NCBI RefSeq assembly: GCF_024586455.1
Contig: NW_026089623.1
Coordinates: forward strand, 16,124,236 to 16,188,235
Source: Bactrocera neohumeralis
Taxonomy: Eukaryota > Arthropoda > Insecta > Diptera > Tephritidae
Direction of reading: 5' to 3'
DNA length: 64,000 nt
Shown: one piece after another, positions 12,118 through 24,499 of the stretch
Position numbering within the stretch: the first letter of the stretch is position 1
How the letters are laid out: each line of letters opens with the position of its first letter
Translations under genes and position numbers: made by a program
The notes under the pieces: model-generated
What the model was told of the DNA's origin: nothing
Databases searched by the model: none
The model's input: only the letters and a program-made list of their open reading frames with translations

Positions 12118-13300
12118 CATGAAACACGAAAGGACTTAACGTTTTAGTGAGTTTCTCTGAAAAAACTTCCGCATTTTCTTCGTCGCTTTTGGCCCAGGAT
12201 CCGTTTGGCTTTCTGAGCATTTTTCACAGGGAATTATCCGTATGTTTGTTTGGAGTTAGTTTCTCAATGTAATTGGCAATATTTTGATTTGTAAATAACT
12301 TTATTTTAGTGCTGAGAATCTTAGTTAAATTGATCAGTTTTCTTTTATATTGGGGAAATCGCGTGATTTGCGATTTTTCACGTAGTTTTCTTGTTTCGTT
12401 TATGAGATCTAAAATGTCTGGTGGATATTTAGTATAAAAGTTTTTTTATTCCGGAGTACTTTTCCATGCCGATTCCTGAATAGCTTTCGTAAATGTATGA
12501 ACTTCATCTTCAAACATATCTTGAGATGTTATATTTACTTCAAAATTAATGTTGTTGTCGAGCATAACTTTGAAATACTCCCAATCCGTATGTCTATTAG
12601 AAAGATAAGGTGGTATGTCGATTTCTTTTAGATGGCCATTTAGGATTAGATATACTGGCGAGTGGTCCGAATTTAAATCCAATTCATTTTCAATAGTAAT
12701 GAAGCTCTTGGATATTTGTCAAGTGATGAAATAGTCGATCAAGTCAGGTAATTTCCTTGTGTCAGAAGGCCAGTAAGTCGGTTGGCCAGTAGACATGAAG
12801 CCGCATCCAATGGCCGTAACAGGTTTAAATAGCTATCTCCCCTTCGATGTCGTAACTCTTGAACCCCATTGTGAGTGTTTTGCGTTAAAATCACCATCCT
12901 TGATGAATTTCCAATGGTGTTTTAATATAAGTTCTGTGTACAAGTCCATTTTGATACTATGTCTAGTTGGGCTAGATATTGCGGTAATGATTATTTTTCC
13001 GAAACTAGATTCAACCGATATGGTCGTGGTTTGGAATTCTGGGACACTTATATTAATTTCTTCGTAGTGGGGAATATTATCTCTGATAATTATGGCACTC
13101 CCCCCTCTCGCATTGTTATTTGGGTGGTTCGAGCAATACGTCGTGTAGGTTTTGAAACTAACAAAAGTCTCATTTGTAAAATGAGTTTCTGATATAAGAC
13201 AAATATCAATGTTTTTAACATGAAGTAATGTCTCTAATCCTTTACTACGTTTGAGCAAGCCATTTGCATTCCATGTCATAAAACTTCATCTGTTTAATTT
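12118..13300 (-). pseudogene. jockey-clade ORF2 fragment: endonuclease and start of RT
   Basis: Reverse strand. The endonuclease begins MTWNANGLLKRS at 13279 and continues with ICLISETHFT, ARGGSAIIIRDN, DGDFNAKHSQWGSR and, after a frameshift, DLNSDHSPVYLIL (about 12680). Those are the metal-binding and catalytic blocks of an AP-like endonuclease. The following linker (EYFKVMLDNNINFEV, then LRKPNGSWAKSDEENAEVF near 12180) is the usual region before the RT. The fragment stops at about 12118, so the RT palm is absent. Frameshift near 12700-12830 and a stop near 12225. Confidence 0.8.
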
Positions 13301-13499
13301 TTGCGCCTTATTTTCGTTATGCTGTCGCTCTAGTTTAGTAAGACGTTCATGGGTAAGTTTATTTTGCTCTTCTAGCTTATTAAGCTTGTTGCGAAATAAC
13401 GAAAAATTACCAGTAATATCACCAGTGGCATTCGTATTTGTTTGATATTCAAACATATGTTGTTGAACTTTATTGGCATCTTTAGTTATGCTGGCAAAT

Positions 13500-14600
13500 G
13501 AGGGCTTTCAGATTAATGATTTACATTAGTGACTTCCTTCTGAGGAGCAGTGGAAGCGGTTGTATTTAAGCGTTTTGGTTCATGTTTATACTCATTATTT
13601 TTTTCAGTCGCGTTTTTGATTTTTTTAAGTTGCTTCGCGGGGTTATTTTGACTACAGTTACAGCGTTTGGGCGGTAGTTTGGCAGGTTTTGTGCAGTGTT
13701 GTATGATTTCCGGCTCACTTTACACTCCATGGTGGTTTACAACAATAGTTTCTAGTGTGACCGAACGCCTGACAGGATTTACACTGCGGCACAAGATTCG
13801 ATGGCTTGATGGGCTCGAGCTTAACGACAGACATTTAGAATATGTTTGATTTCGTAAAGTTTCTTAATGTTCTCTGTAGATTCAAAGCATACAATAAACA
13901 TATTTAACTGATTTTTTGATTTATATTGAAGTTTGTTTAAGACTTTCGTAACTTTAAATCCTTGCTTTTGAAGGTCTGTGATAATACTTTCAGGCTCACA
14001 TGAGTGATGAAGGTCTTTCACCATTACGCGTATATCACGCGATTATTTGTCTTCGTACGAGTACCAAAGAATTTTCGAGTCGTTTAATTTGCTTGTAAGT
14101 ATTCTGTAGTCGGAACTATTTGAAAGATTTATTTTACAGGAACTTGGGCCAGTGAGCTTGAGTGTGTAAGATTTTTTTACATCTGCGTTAATCAAGGAAC
14201 GTATCAAGGGTTGGTTGAAGTTTTGCGATATTATAATTGGCGGAGGGCGATGGCTTACTTTTGTATCTATTTTATCTTCTGCTGTTCCATTCGGAATCGG
14301 AGACTTCAGTGTTACATCCGGTGAAGAATCTGCTTTGCGTTTCTTACTTTTTTTTTCTTTTTTAATAGCCAATTTGTTTCTTTTTCAAGCTCTTCTTCGT
14401 CTGTTTCGGCTGCAAAGGTCGATTTTGATGGAGAAGAAGATGTTTCATTTGCATATTTGGTTAGCGATTTCTTCAAGTTTTCATTTTGAAGTTTAAGTGA
14501 CGCATTTTCGTTTTTTAATTCATTATTCAATGTTTCTATTTTTTTTAATGCGTTCGAGCAACATACTTATGTGGTTACATTGTGTACTGTCTTGTCGACT
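13500..14600 (-). pseudogene. jockey-clade ORF1 (nucleic-acid-binding Gag-like) pseudogene
   Basis: Reverse strand. An N-terminal Lys/Ser-rich and coiled-coil-like part (LKNENASLKLQNENLKKSL, 14312-14530, and KKEKKSKKRKAD) precedes a central domain (LTGPSSCKINLSNSSDYRIL), a PRE_C2HC-like block (VKDLHHSCEPESIITDL, QKQGFKVTKVLNKLQYK; about 13821-14024) and remnants of Cys/His zinc knuckles at about 13680-13790. Jockey ORF1 proteins bind element RNA. Frame changes near 14310, 14040 and 13800 disable it. It lies directly upstream of the endonuclease remnant, the normal order. Confidence 0.75.
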
Positions 14601-15216
14601 GCTTTACCGACTGCACGTGCAGATAATGTAGTGTCCCTGGCCACCAACAACTCTGCGTAGACAGCTGGTTTGCCGTGCGACAGAAATAACTGATACCCAC
14701 TTTAGGTGTTCGGAGGAGAATTTTTGCGCAAAAATTAATAGAGTGTTTTTAATTTGGTATTATTTTTTGTTATTTTTAAAATTTCCAAATGTTATATGAT
14801 AAATTATTTATGTTTTTAAATATTTTTGTAGAAATTTCGGGTAAATTGATATACCGCGTGGTGGCAACGATGTCAGGGTCCTCCCGTGAATCTGCTTACG
14901 AATTTCCACAGCCTAGATTTCACGTTTATTAAAAGAAATTGAGGAGCACACTTTACTGTTGACCGTACGCGCGAAATGCTTGTAGCACTTTGAGACATAC
15001 TTATCGTATGCGACAAGAAAAGCAGTTTTCACTAACCCGGTGTGGGTTCAGCCTTAAGTTATAAAACCCTCTGGGTCTATGTATAACTTTTGACTCAAAA
15101 ACACAGTATATGAGACAATATTTTATTGTAATTAAAAGGAAATCTTGTCCTGATAATAATAACTTTTTGTGATAAAAATGGATGAAATTGCTTTCCTATC
15201 CCCAATATATACATTA

Positions 15217-16155
15217 GGGTGATTCAAAAAAAATTTTTTTTTTTTTTTTCAATTGGTACTCGCAAAAATAGGTTCCTAGACACCTCTAAGAAAGCCTCTC
15301 CAAATATGAGTTTTTAATTGTAACGGGAAGGTCCTCCGCCTAACGGTTTTCTATTTTTTCTTATTATCAGATAGAAAAATTTATATCTCGCTTCCAACTA
15401 CTTGAAAAAATATTTTGTTAATTAGGTTTTGTAGGAAATTGAATGCTCTAAAATATGATCTCTTATGATTTTTTCGTAAACCCAACCGTTTAAAAGATAT
15501 TAACGGTTGAAATTTGACTATTTTTGGAAAAATTCTTTTTTCTTATTAATTTTATAACTCAATGAAAAAAAATTATTATGAATGATGATACACATAGTTT
15601 TGTAGGAAATTTACTGCTCTATAAAAATGGTCTACTACGATATTTCGATTAAGTTAAGCGTTTACGAGATATTCATCGTCAAACATCAATGCATATTAGG
15701 GTGATTCAAAAAAAAATTTTTTTTTTTTCGTTTGGTACCCTGAAAAATGGGTTCCTAGACACCTCTAAGAAAGCCTCTCCAAAAATCTATTCATAATAAT
15801 TTTTTTTCATTGAGTTATAAAATTAATAAGAAAGAAAGAATTTTTCCAAAAATAGTCAAATTTCAACCGTTAATATCTTTTAAACGGTTGGGTTTACGAA
15901 AAAATCATAGGAGACCATATTTTAGAGCATTCAATTTCCTACAAAACCTAATTAACAAAATATTTTTTCAAGTAGTTGGAAGCGAGATATAAATTTTTCT
16001 ATCTGATAATAAGAAAAAATAGAAAACCGTTAGGCGGAGAACCTTCCCGTTACAATTAAAAACTCATATTTGGAGAGGCTTTCTTAGAGGTGTCTAGGAA
16101 CCTATTTTTGCGAGTACCAATTGAAAAAAAAAAAAAAAATTTTTTTGAATCACCC
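15217..16155. mobile_element. palindromic MITE, 939 bp, TA-flanked
   Basis: Left end GGGTGATTCAAAAAAAATT and the mirrored right end TTTTTTTGAATCACCC are flanked by TA (15215-15216 and 16156-16157). Arms of about 360 bp are near-perfect inverted repeats (GGTTCCTAGACACCTCTAAG at about 15272 and its reverse near 16095; CGCTTCCAACTACTTG and its reverse). The loop (about 15581-15795) contains GCATATTAGGGTGATTC, itself an end-like sequence. A TA target and mariner-like ends suggest Tc1/mariner mobilisation. A second 939-bp copy is at 36062-37000. Confidence 0.85.
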
Positions 16156-16157
16156 TA

Positions 16158-16794
16158 ATATACATACAATATAATGGTTTCGGCTTTCAGGTTTACTACT
16201 TGTATAGTTGCTCGATATTTTAATGAAATTAAGTACACGTGTCTTGAATTCGGGTCCCATACTCCTATGTTACTATTTATAGTAATTTCCGAATTTCTGG
16301 TTCACTCTCTCTTATACCCAAAATCAAAAGTTCTCCCCTTGATGTTCCTTTTGTTTATATCTCATATGAAGGTATTAGTCAAATATATCTCAATAAAATT
16401 ACGCGAGAATATGCCGATATCATTATGTCGTCTAGTAGCAAACGTTAAATATAGTAGCTAATTCAGTATTACTAAGAGCTCAGTATTGTGTTTGCGCCAA
16501 ACCTTAGTTATTCTATTTTTGAGTCAACAAAATTAAACTTTGACTCGTCGTCATAAATTACAGTCTTCCAGAAATCTAAATCTGTACTCTCCACCTCTTT
16601 GCACTAAACTTAGCTAAACTGTTTTTTACTAATGAATGATGTCTTTCTACAAAAAAAGTGTGCAATATTTTAGATTGTATTAAAATTAACACTGGTAGCA
16701 TTATTTCCTGAGTATCATACATAAGCATGTGGTTTTAAAGAAGAAATAAAACGCATATAATTTAATGTTATGACCAAGAATTTAGCTGAGTATT
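16158..16794. other. AT-rich non-coding stretch
   Basis: No supported feature seen. Confidence 0.4.
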
Positions 16795-18130
16795 TACGTT
16801 TTAGAAAAGATTTTGGGAAGTTACCGCGGCTGTCTTAAATAAATTCCAACCAACAGACCCAATTTTCGACCACTTTTTGCAGCACCCTGCTCCACAGCAC
16901 CATTAGTTTTGGTCCGCGCTGTACGGCATCTCTGAACATGTGCATTATCTAATAGAGTAAACTTGATGCGAAACAGAACCACGGTTGCCGAATTATCTAC
17001 TCTACTAGCCGATTGTCACCTGAACCTATCAATGTTTTTGATAACAAATTTGCGCGATTTGCAAACGCTGTTCGGGAGTAAGTCTGCTCATTATGAAATG
17101 GCAAACCAAACAGAGCGTAATTCAAGTAACAGCTTTGAAAAAGACCAATTTCGAAAAAAGTATTGCCTTATTGAAAATCACAAGTCTAAAAAAATTTTAT
17201 ACTATATTATGTACTTGCATTATAACACTCATTTGTCTTTATTATTTTAGCAATTGCGAATTATTGTAAGACGTATCTCAACTGATATCTCATTATCGAT
17301 ATCTGGTTTTATTGCTTGTAGAGCTCTGTTTTAGAAAGAAAAACTGTTTATATGGAATAGATGTCTCATTTTATGAGATGAGTAACTCATTTTATAGATT
17401 GTGTCCAAAGTGTAATATACGAAATAAGGGGTGGCGCACGAATCGTGCTATAAAAGCAAACCGTAATAACTTTACATTTATTTTTGTATGGTATAGAAAA
17501 TTTTATTTTCTTTTACATAATTAATTATTTTATTATTACATAAATTATGGACCGTAAATTACCTTCATGCACAGCCACGCATATGTAACACCTAATCTTT
17601 CCATTCTGTCAGATTTCTGGGTTTTTTTTTTGTAAACCTCTTGCTTGACATAACCCCATAAAAAGTCTAGTGCAGTCAGGTTAGATAACCTTTATGGCCA
17701 GCGGAAAGTGGAGCCTCTTGACGTAAATTTGTTTTCAAATTGTCGTTGGAACTCCGCAATAACCAGTCTAGCTATGTGTGCAGATGTTCCATCTTGCTGA
17801 AACCAAACGCTATTGAAAGGGATATGTCTTCGTCGCAGGACTGTGTAAAAAAAACTCATTCAACATCCTAAAATAAAGGTACCTGTTCACAGTTAGTTAC
17901 ACCATTTTCTTCAAAGAAGTATGACCCGCCTATACATCTTGATGAAACTGGGCGCCATACAGGGACTTGTTCTGGGTGAAGTTCTATGTTGTGGATTATT
18001 TCTGAATTTAATAAACTCCATGTACGGTAATTTTGCTTGTTGACATTTCTGTTTGGATCAAAATGGGACAGAATGAACTGCGTTTGTGTGTTGAACACGA
18101 ACATACGCATCTCGATAGTAATGTCTTCTT
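16795..18130 (-). pseudogene. degenerate mariner transposase pieces, split by a 0.6-kb insert
   Basis: Reverse strand. 17868-18110 encodes NTQTQFILSHFDPNRNVNKQ, then NYRTW, IELHPEQVPVW and GGSYFFEENGV, matching the DEAHFWLNGYVNKQN-CRIW and MHPEK-TVW blocks of the mariner at 30916-32086. Further along, 17640-17690 encodes LDFLWGYVKQEVYKK, the third catalytic block. A C-terminal match (VLQKVVENWVCWLEFI and SRGNFP) lies at about 16800-16925, separated by roughly 600 bp of unrelated sequence (about 16930-17560). Key acidic residues are lost and frames are broken. Confidence 0.65.
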
Positions 18131-18245
18131 GAGATCTTCATTTTTTCGGTATCACAATTTTAAAAAAATTCAAATAATAACCTGCGAAATAAAAAGAACT
18201 AGTCGGTAAATCACACAGAAAAAAGTTATTATGATTTGTTTTATA

Positions 18246-18778
18246 CACTCGTGGCAAGGCAAACCTTACCACTATACTTTCATAAATTTTTTTCTGACTT
18301 TTCCGTTCGTTCGTTTTTTTTTTCTTTTTGTTTTTAGTAAGTATAAGTAAACTAAATTAGATTGTCTAATTATAATAATAGTTATTAATTTATTACGTTT
18401 AATGAGTAAAACACAAATTGTTTTTAAAGTGATACTCCGACTAAACTTCGTGATTCAATTAAAAAAAATTATAAAATAAAATATTAATTTCAATTAAAGT
18501 GTAAATGAAATTAAATTAAAAAAATAAATTAAAATACTTTTTTCATCGCTTGTCTCTTACATTTCGAGCTCATTATGTAAAGCTCACTATTTTTCAACTA
18601 ATTTATCTATAATGAATGTGTTTTGTTTTTAATTTTTAATATTTTTGATTAATAACATGTCCTTAACTTATTTCTAAATAAAAAATTTCTTTACCACAAA
18701 AAGTACCGCTATAAAGTGTAGTCAAATATGAACAATACTTGAAAATTTTGAGTGGTAAGGTTTGCGTGGACACGAGTG
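18246..18778. mobile_element. MITE, 533 bp, TA-flanked
   Basis: The left end CACTCGTGGCAAGGCAAACC and TTACCACT are mirrored at the right end (AGTGGTAAGGTTTGCGTGGA, CACGAGTG). TA occurs at 18244-18245 and 18779-18780. The interior is AT-rich and non-coding. TIRs of about 30 bp plus TA duplication fit a Tc1/mariner-mobilised MITE. Confidence 0.75.
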
Positions 18779-19251
18779 TAAATTGTGCAACAATGGAAAA
18801 ATGTTTCCATGCTAAGTTGATATGATGACTTGTGTTGGATAGGACCGTTCTATTTCACGTACATACATGTACTTAGTTCGCTAATATTTTTATTAAAAAG
18901 TGTTGCAGCGCTTTGCCGAATTTCGTGCGAAATGTTCGAATTTTGATTATATTATTGTGAACTTCGGCAAGCTACCAAATTTGGTTATGCTTTGTTTTAG
19001 AGGCATTGAATAAATTTTGTAAACTTATAAAGCCAACTATACGACAGTCTATGCTTAAACACGCGTTTTTATTTTTAATTGTGTAACATATATATTTTTT
19101 GATCGACTTTAAAAAACTGTCTTTTCCAAAATTTTGTGTACTGTACCTGTATTTAAATAAACATATTAATTAAAAATTTAACCGTCTTAAAGATATATTA
19201 AAAACATAATTTTTTATAAATAGCCACTAATCTAATTTATTTGAAAATTAG

Positions 19252-19859
19252 TCTTCTCTCCAAAGGGAAAATACCGATCCATATCGTAATCGAAAAACCC
19301 TTCTAACACCACCACCCCAAAAACGTATTAAAAGTGCGGACCTATTTCGTGCGCAACACGGCATTAATTCCGAACGAGCTCTTTCAGAAGCAGAATTTCC
19401 AGCGATTTTACAGCATCAAATATCTCGGGAACGAAGACATTTGTTTAATGATTGCGACAGAGCTATAGAAGCCAATGAAACTACTATAGGATCATCAATA
19501 GAAGAAAAAACAGCTTTCAATTTTCAGGTAAATACTATATTTTACAAACAATTAAGTCTTTGACAATTTTTGTTTTAGCGCACAGATAAACAATCTACAC
19601 AGGAAGAAAGTGCCGATGACGACTCTAACTGTAGCAGCGAGTACCCTCTTGATCGTGTAGGTACACAACAGGAAACGAACGACTCAGTGGATAATCTACG
19701 ACCTGCCATGCCGAACACGTTTTCAGGAATTCCAAAATCTCTGGAACAACAAGGCCATTTAAATAAGAATGAATTTGGTATGTTAATTTTATAACATTCA
19801 GTATTTTATATCCGTATGTTAAAATAAAATTGGAGACTACAATTTCAGAATTTACATAA
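19252..19859 (+). CDS. three spliced exons of an unrecognised protein (C-terminal end)
   Basis: Exon A 19252-19527 is open after an acceptor AATTAG and reads in frame through ENTDPYRNRKTLLTPPPQKR, IKSADLFRAQHGINSERAL and SEAEFPAILQHQISRERRHL to FNFQ, followed by donor CAG/GTAAAT. Intron 19528-19578 is 51 nt and ends TTTTAG. Exon B 19579-19777 continues in phase (RTDKQSTQEESADDDSNCSS, EYPLDRVGTQQETND, PNTFSGIPKSLEQQG) to a G/GTATGT donor. Intron 19778-19848 ends in TTTCAG, and exon C 19849-19859 gives a stop three codons later. The protein is hydrophilic and Ser/Asp/Glu-rich in the middle. I do not recognise the family. Upstream exons were not found. It could be the end of a host gene, or of an intron-bearing transposon gene. 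Confidence 0.6.
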
Positions 19860-21324
19860 TTTATTTAACACTAACTAACCATATTTTTTTTTAATCTTTT
19901 GAAATTTGGATTTTAGCAAAATATAAACAAACATATGTACATTAGAGCGGGCCGTTTTTTTTTTAAGTCGAGCCAGCGATTTCTTAAGTGAAGTTAAATT
20001 TTTCAGGATTGTAAAAATTTCTTCGCTAGTTTTTGAGATATTTGAATGAAGCTTAATTGGTACATAGGTGTTTTTTAAGATTGTAGTGATCATTTGTCGG
20101 AATCGGCCAGATTGGATAACTATACCACATATCTACCATACAACCGGTTATTCAGTTATTTTATTTTTCGGTTGCCTGGCTTTCATTAAGAGCTAAGAGC
20201 ACGTTATTTTGCAGAACTGTCCTCTAATACATACTTAACAATGGCAGTGAAGAAAATCAGATAAATATGTATAACATATGTATACATATTTCGCATTTTG
20301 TAGCCTACACGATAATATTAAAAATCTACTGATATTGGTTTTTTCATGACCTCCATTAAATTACAATTTAAAAAAAAAAATTGTTGTTATGAATTAGTGT
20401 AACAACCCATTACTAACTTCCTTAAATCAAACTTTGGCAAACGGTATCAAATTAAATTGTGGGTTCAGCCGAATATTGTATACTCTCACAATTTTCAAGA
20501 ATCGAAGACGGAAAAATATTTTGCAGGTGCTAACACCATTTTATCTATTGCTAAATATCATAAGCACGAAAATCATTATATGGTTATGTGAATGTTAGGA
20601 AAACATATGGATAAATTCCTGATTGGTCCCACCTCATTGCCAAGGAATACATGTATTATTGACTACGGCTATAAACTTTAATTTAATAACGAAAATCGTA
20701 ATCAGCCTTATCAAGAGTTTATGAAGAAACATGAAATCAACAATTGTTTATTGAAGGAAATTCAAAGTTATGAAATATAGTTAACTTTGAAATTTTGTAT
20801 AAAGCTTACCAATCTTCGTCCACATTCCTTAAATCGCAATGAAAATATTTGTTTACCTACCCACATAAGTTTATTTTCTCTTGATCTTCTAATGTGGATC
20901 ATTCACAATGCGTAAACATCTGTCAAAATTACTTGACTACAGCTCAAGAAATAAGGAATCATGAGCAATTACTAAAGAGCTGGGTACTTGTCCTTCACGT
21001 GACAATATAAATACAGGGAAATGATTTATTCACGCGAAGTTCACGAAAAGGCTGAATATTTAATGGTTGCTGAAGTAGATCAAAGATAGATAGATCAAAC
21101 TACAGAATATCCACAATCATACGTTCACTTAATATTGTTAGAACATATTATATATAATGAATATATTATATAATATATAGAATCCGCCGGATGTTCGAAA
21201 ATTATTAATTAGGTATATGGGACTAGAACATTATTTACCTAGTTATATCCACTTTAATATTTTTAATAATTTGCATTTCATTGATACGTGTACATATATA
21301 CATTATATAAATGTATATATGTAT
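19860..21324. other. AT-rich non-coding stretch
   Basis: ATTAGAGCGGGCCG followed by a T run at about 19943 resembles the ATTAGAGTGG start at 21329, and may be the end of a short TA-flanked MITE. No coding feature could be supported between. Confidence 0.4.
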
Positions 21325-21733
21325 GTATATTAGAGTGGTTTTTTTTCTTTTTGAACTACTCATTTTTTTCAATCCCATCGTGAAATTTCCTTGGAAATAC
21401 CCAAAAAAATTCGCTGAAAATTTGAGCCCTTCATATTAATATTACGGACTGGACCAAGGCATGTAAAAAATTTCCATTGAAAATACACGACAATCGTGAT
21501 TTTTTATCTTTAAATTTCTATAGCTCAGAGGCATTTTATGGCATCGCTTTGACTTTAAACACATATTCCACATAACTGAACACTCTACAAAAGTGCCTAT
21601 TGTGACAAAGTCGAAACTCACACCGGCGAGGTAGTACAGGGCTCTAAACCTGATTTTGCTTTGATTTACTGGTATTGAAAATTTTTGTAAACTTATACTA
21701 CAGCCAAATATGCGACTATCTAGGCTTAAACAC
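21325..21733. repeat. ATTAGAGTGGTTTTTTTT-type short interspersed repeat
   Basis: The start, TATATTAGAGTGG followed by T-rich sequence, is like the ends of TA-flanked MITEs in this window (ATTAGGGTGATT). The right end is not visible. Interior has no coding sense. Confidence 0.35.
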
Positions 21734-22822
21734 GTGTTTTTATTATATTCTCGCAACAATGTTGCTAAGGAGAGTATTATAGTTTTGTTCACATAACGGT
21801 TGTTTGTAAGTCCTAAAACTAAAAGAGTCAGATATAGGGTTATATATACCAAAGTGATCAGGGTGACGAGTAGAGTCGAAATCCGGATGTCTGTCCGTCT
21901 GTCCGTCCGTCTGTCCGTTCGTCCGTGCAAGCTGTAACTTGAGTAAAAATTGAGATATCATGATGAAACTTGGTACACGTATTCCTTGGCTCCATAAGAA
22001 GGTTAAGTTCCAAGATGGGCAAAATCGGCCCACTGCCACGCCCACAAAATGGCGGAAACCGAAAACCTATAAAGTGTCATAACTAAGCCATAAATAAAGA
22101 TATTAAAGTGAAATTTGGCCCAAAGGATCGCATTAGGGAGGGGCATATTTGGACGCAATTTTTTTGGAAAAATGGGCGTGGCCCCGCCCCCTACTAAGTT
22201 TTTTGTACATATCTCGGAAACTACTATAGCTATGTCAACCAAACTCTACAGAGTCGTTTTTTTCAGGCATATCTATATACAGTTAAAAAATGGAAGAAAT
22301 CGGATAATAACCACGCCCACCTCCCATACAAAGATTATGTTGAAAATCACTAAAAGTGCGTTAACCGACTAACAAAAAACGTCAGAAACACTAAATTTTA
22401 CGGAAGAAATTGCAGAAGGAAGCTGCACCCAGGCTTTTTTTAAAAATTGAAAATGGGCGTGGCCTCGCCCACTTATGGACCAAAAACCATATCTCAGGAA
22501 CTACTAGACCGATTTCAATGGAATTCGGTATATAATATTTTCTTAACATCCTGATGACATGTACGAAATATGGGTGAAATCGGTTCACAACCACGCCTTC
22601 TTCCAATATAACGCTATTTTGAATTCCATCTGATGCCTTTTCTGTATAATACGAGTATATACATTAGGAACCAATGAAAAGGATGATAGCGGAATAAAAC
22701 TTTACAAAAATACGGTATTTGAAAAATATGTAAATAATGTATAATGAAATCTCGATTATCACTTTATCATGCGAGAGTATAAAATGTTCGGTGACACCCG
22801 AACTTAGCCCTTCCTTACTTGT
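21734..22822 (+). repeat. interspersed repeat, about 1.1 kb, best copy of the GTCCGTCTGTCCG / TGGGCGTGGCC family
   Basis: It starts near ATTCTCGCAACAATGTTGCT, has a (GTCC/GTCT)n block at 21893-21925, several TGGGCGTGG/CCACGCCC motifs (22028, 22172, 22312, 22452, 22592), and ends GAGAGTATAAAATGTTCGGT with ACACCCGAACTTAGCC. Other partial copies are at 7616, 8755, 10666 and 61970 (reverse). Open frames across it are not protein-like. I recognise this as a common type of fly interspersed repeat but cannot name a family with certainty. Confidence 0.65.
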
Positions 22823-23955
22823 TATTTATTTATTTATTTCGTTTCGATTACTTCCGTTCGCAATAACGGCGTGATTGCTGACAGTGCTAACTTCGATGGC
22901 TACCTGTTTTTATTCTGAAATTGATATCTCTGTTGGCCCCTTGCTATTTATGAATCATGTACTTCATTAAAAATACATACACTTCTCATTGTTTGCTTTA
23001 TCAGAGTTTTTGGGCTTACTGTTGACTAAAAACGTCAAATGTATTTTACTAGTAGGCCGCAGTTCATGTATAAAAGTTTTTATTATCAAATAAATAGTTA
23101 AGAAAGTATGCTAACATTTCATTGAAAATTGATCCCAACTAAAAATTTTGTGAAAAATTTTTATGAATTTGCGTACAAAAAATTCGCTTATGATTAGGGA
23201 AAATGTTCGTACATGGGAGATTTTTTCCATGTGAAGTTCATGATAAGAGCCCAACAAATTGTGAATTGGGAATGGGATTTACGCGAAGTTTACGAAAAGA
23301 CTGAAAATATGTATATCTCAAAACTTTGCGGCTTATTCATCAATGTAAACCTTATGCTTCTACGTGTTTGGTAATACAAAAGAAATATAAAATTGTGGTG
23401 CGTAACACGTCCCCCCTAGAGTAACAAATCGTAACGTTACCGTCTAAACAAAGCCGCTCTGCCAACTGCAAACTACACTTTCTGGTTGATTCTGGCAATT
23501 TATCGTTAATTCCGTTTTGTTCTGGCGACCACGCCACCAAATTCAACAAAATATCTTGACATCTTAATTTTTAGGTTTGAAAAGGGACCGCACCCACATC
23601 TGCTTGCCATGTAACACAAGTTTAAGTTCCATGAGATTTTTTTTCGAAATTCCATTTGAATGTATTCCGTAATTATCGGCCAATATGTACATACTATACA
23701 TATGTACATAATAAATGCTAGCAAAATTCACATCTGTGCTCCGGAAGGCTAATGAAATATAGTTGCTGTTATGCTTCTATCTCCTAGAAATTCTATAAAA
23801 CCAGATATGTTTTCAAGCGGTGGAATTGAGATTTAAATTTTTGATATAATAATAAGAAAAAAATAGAAAACTGTAAAGCAGACGACATAGAGTGGTATAA
23901 TTTATTTTCATCAAAAAAAAAACACAGATTGTTAAGGAAATCCATGGTTTTTTAT
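22823..23955. other. non-coding stretch
   Basis: AT-rich. No frame resembling a known protein, no clear repeat boundary. Confidence 0.4.
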
Positions 23956-24290
23956 TTAATGCGAACTACAATCGATACAATTACACACAATTTTTTGAAA
24001 TAAACTTTTCTCGCAATAATTCGATTGTGGCACGTACTTCTTCCAATTGCGGCCATAAAAAGTCAGTTATCATCGATCTATACCGCTCTCCATTGGCAGT
24101 GATACTGTCACCAGCTTCATTTCGAAAGAAGTACGAACCAATGATTTCACCAGACTAAAAGCCACTCAAAATTGTCTATTTAGGTGAATATAATCGTTGT
24201 TTATGAATAATTTGTAGATTTTCGTTGAACCAAAGTCCGGTTCATACTCGAAACATAAGTTTTTTTCACTACGTAAATAGACACAGAATA
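23956..24290 (-). pseudogene. mariner transposase fragment (rosa/DD41D-like)
   Basis: On the reverse strand a continuous frame reads GEIIGSYFFRNEAGDSITAN, GERYRSMITDFLWPQLEE, and then directly VRATIELLREKFISKN. Compared with the mariner at 30916-32086 (GGIIGPYFFKDAVG-NVTVNGDRYRSML and then the DMWFQQDGATCHTA block), the segment with the second catalytic Asp is missing between LEE and VRATIELL. Upstream sequence is degenerate. Confidence 0.7.
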
Positions 24291-24499
24291 TTATCGACAA
24301 TATTTTGGGAATCGTGAAAACTAAACGTTTTAGTATTTGTTAAACGTGGATTGATTGTGTTTTACTAAATAAACACGGATTTTGTTGGTTGAAAAAAATT
24401 GAGACAAAGCATTTCCATTCGAAAAATTTAAAGGATAATAACTTTTCCCATATTGCCACGGTAGCATACTGAACAGGGAAAGCATTGCCTTCTGCGTGC

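Larger units (their letters stand above)
11894..15053. mobile_element. Harbinger-like TIR element with nested jockey fragment
   Basis: Terminal inverted repeats start GGCTGAACCCACACCGGGT and extend about 42 bp through AAAAC(A/T)G(T/C)TTTTCTTGTC. The mirror end is at 15009-15053. Both sides are flanked by TTA (11891-11893 and 15054-15056). A 3-bp TWA duplication with G-rich TIRs is the PIF/Harbinger habit, so that assignment is an inference; no Harbinger transposase is present. Own sequence remains at about 11894-12117 and 14600-15053, and the rest is a jockey-clade fragment. Confidence 0.7.

Noticed and set aside
21442..22045. Frames containing RTDRRTDRRTDI and similar
   Set aside because: These are translations of the GTCC/GTCT short repeat inside an interspersed repeat.
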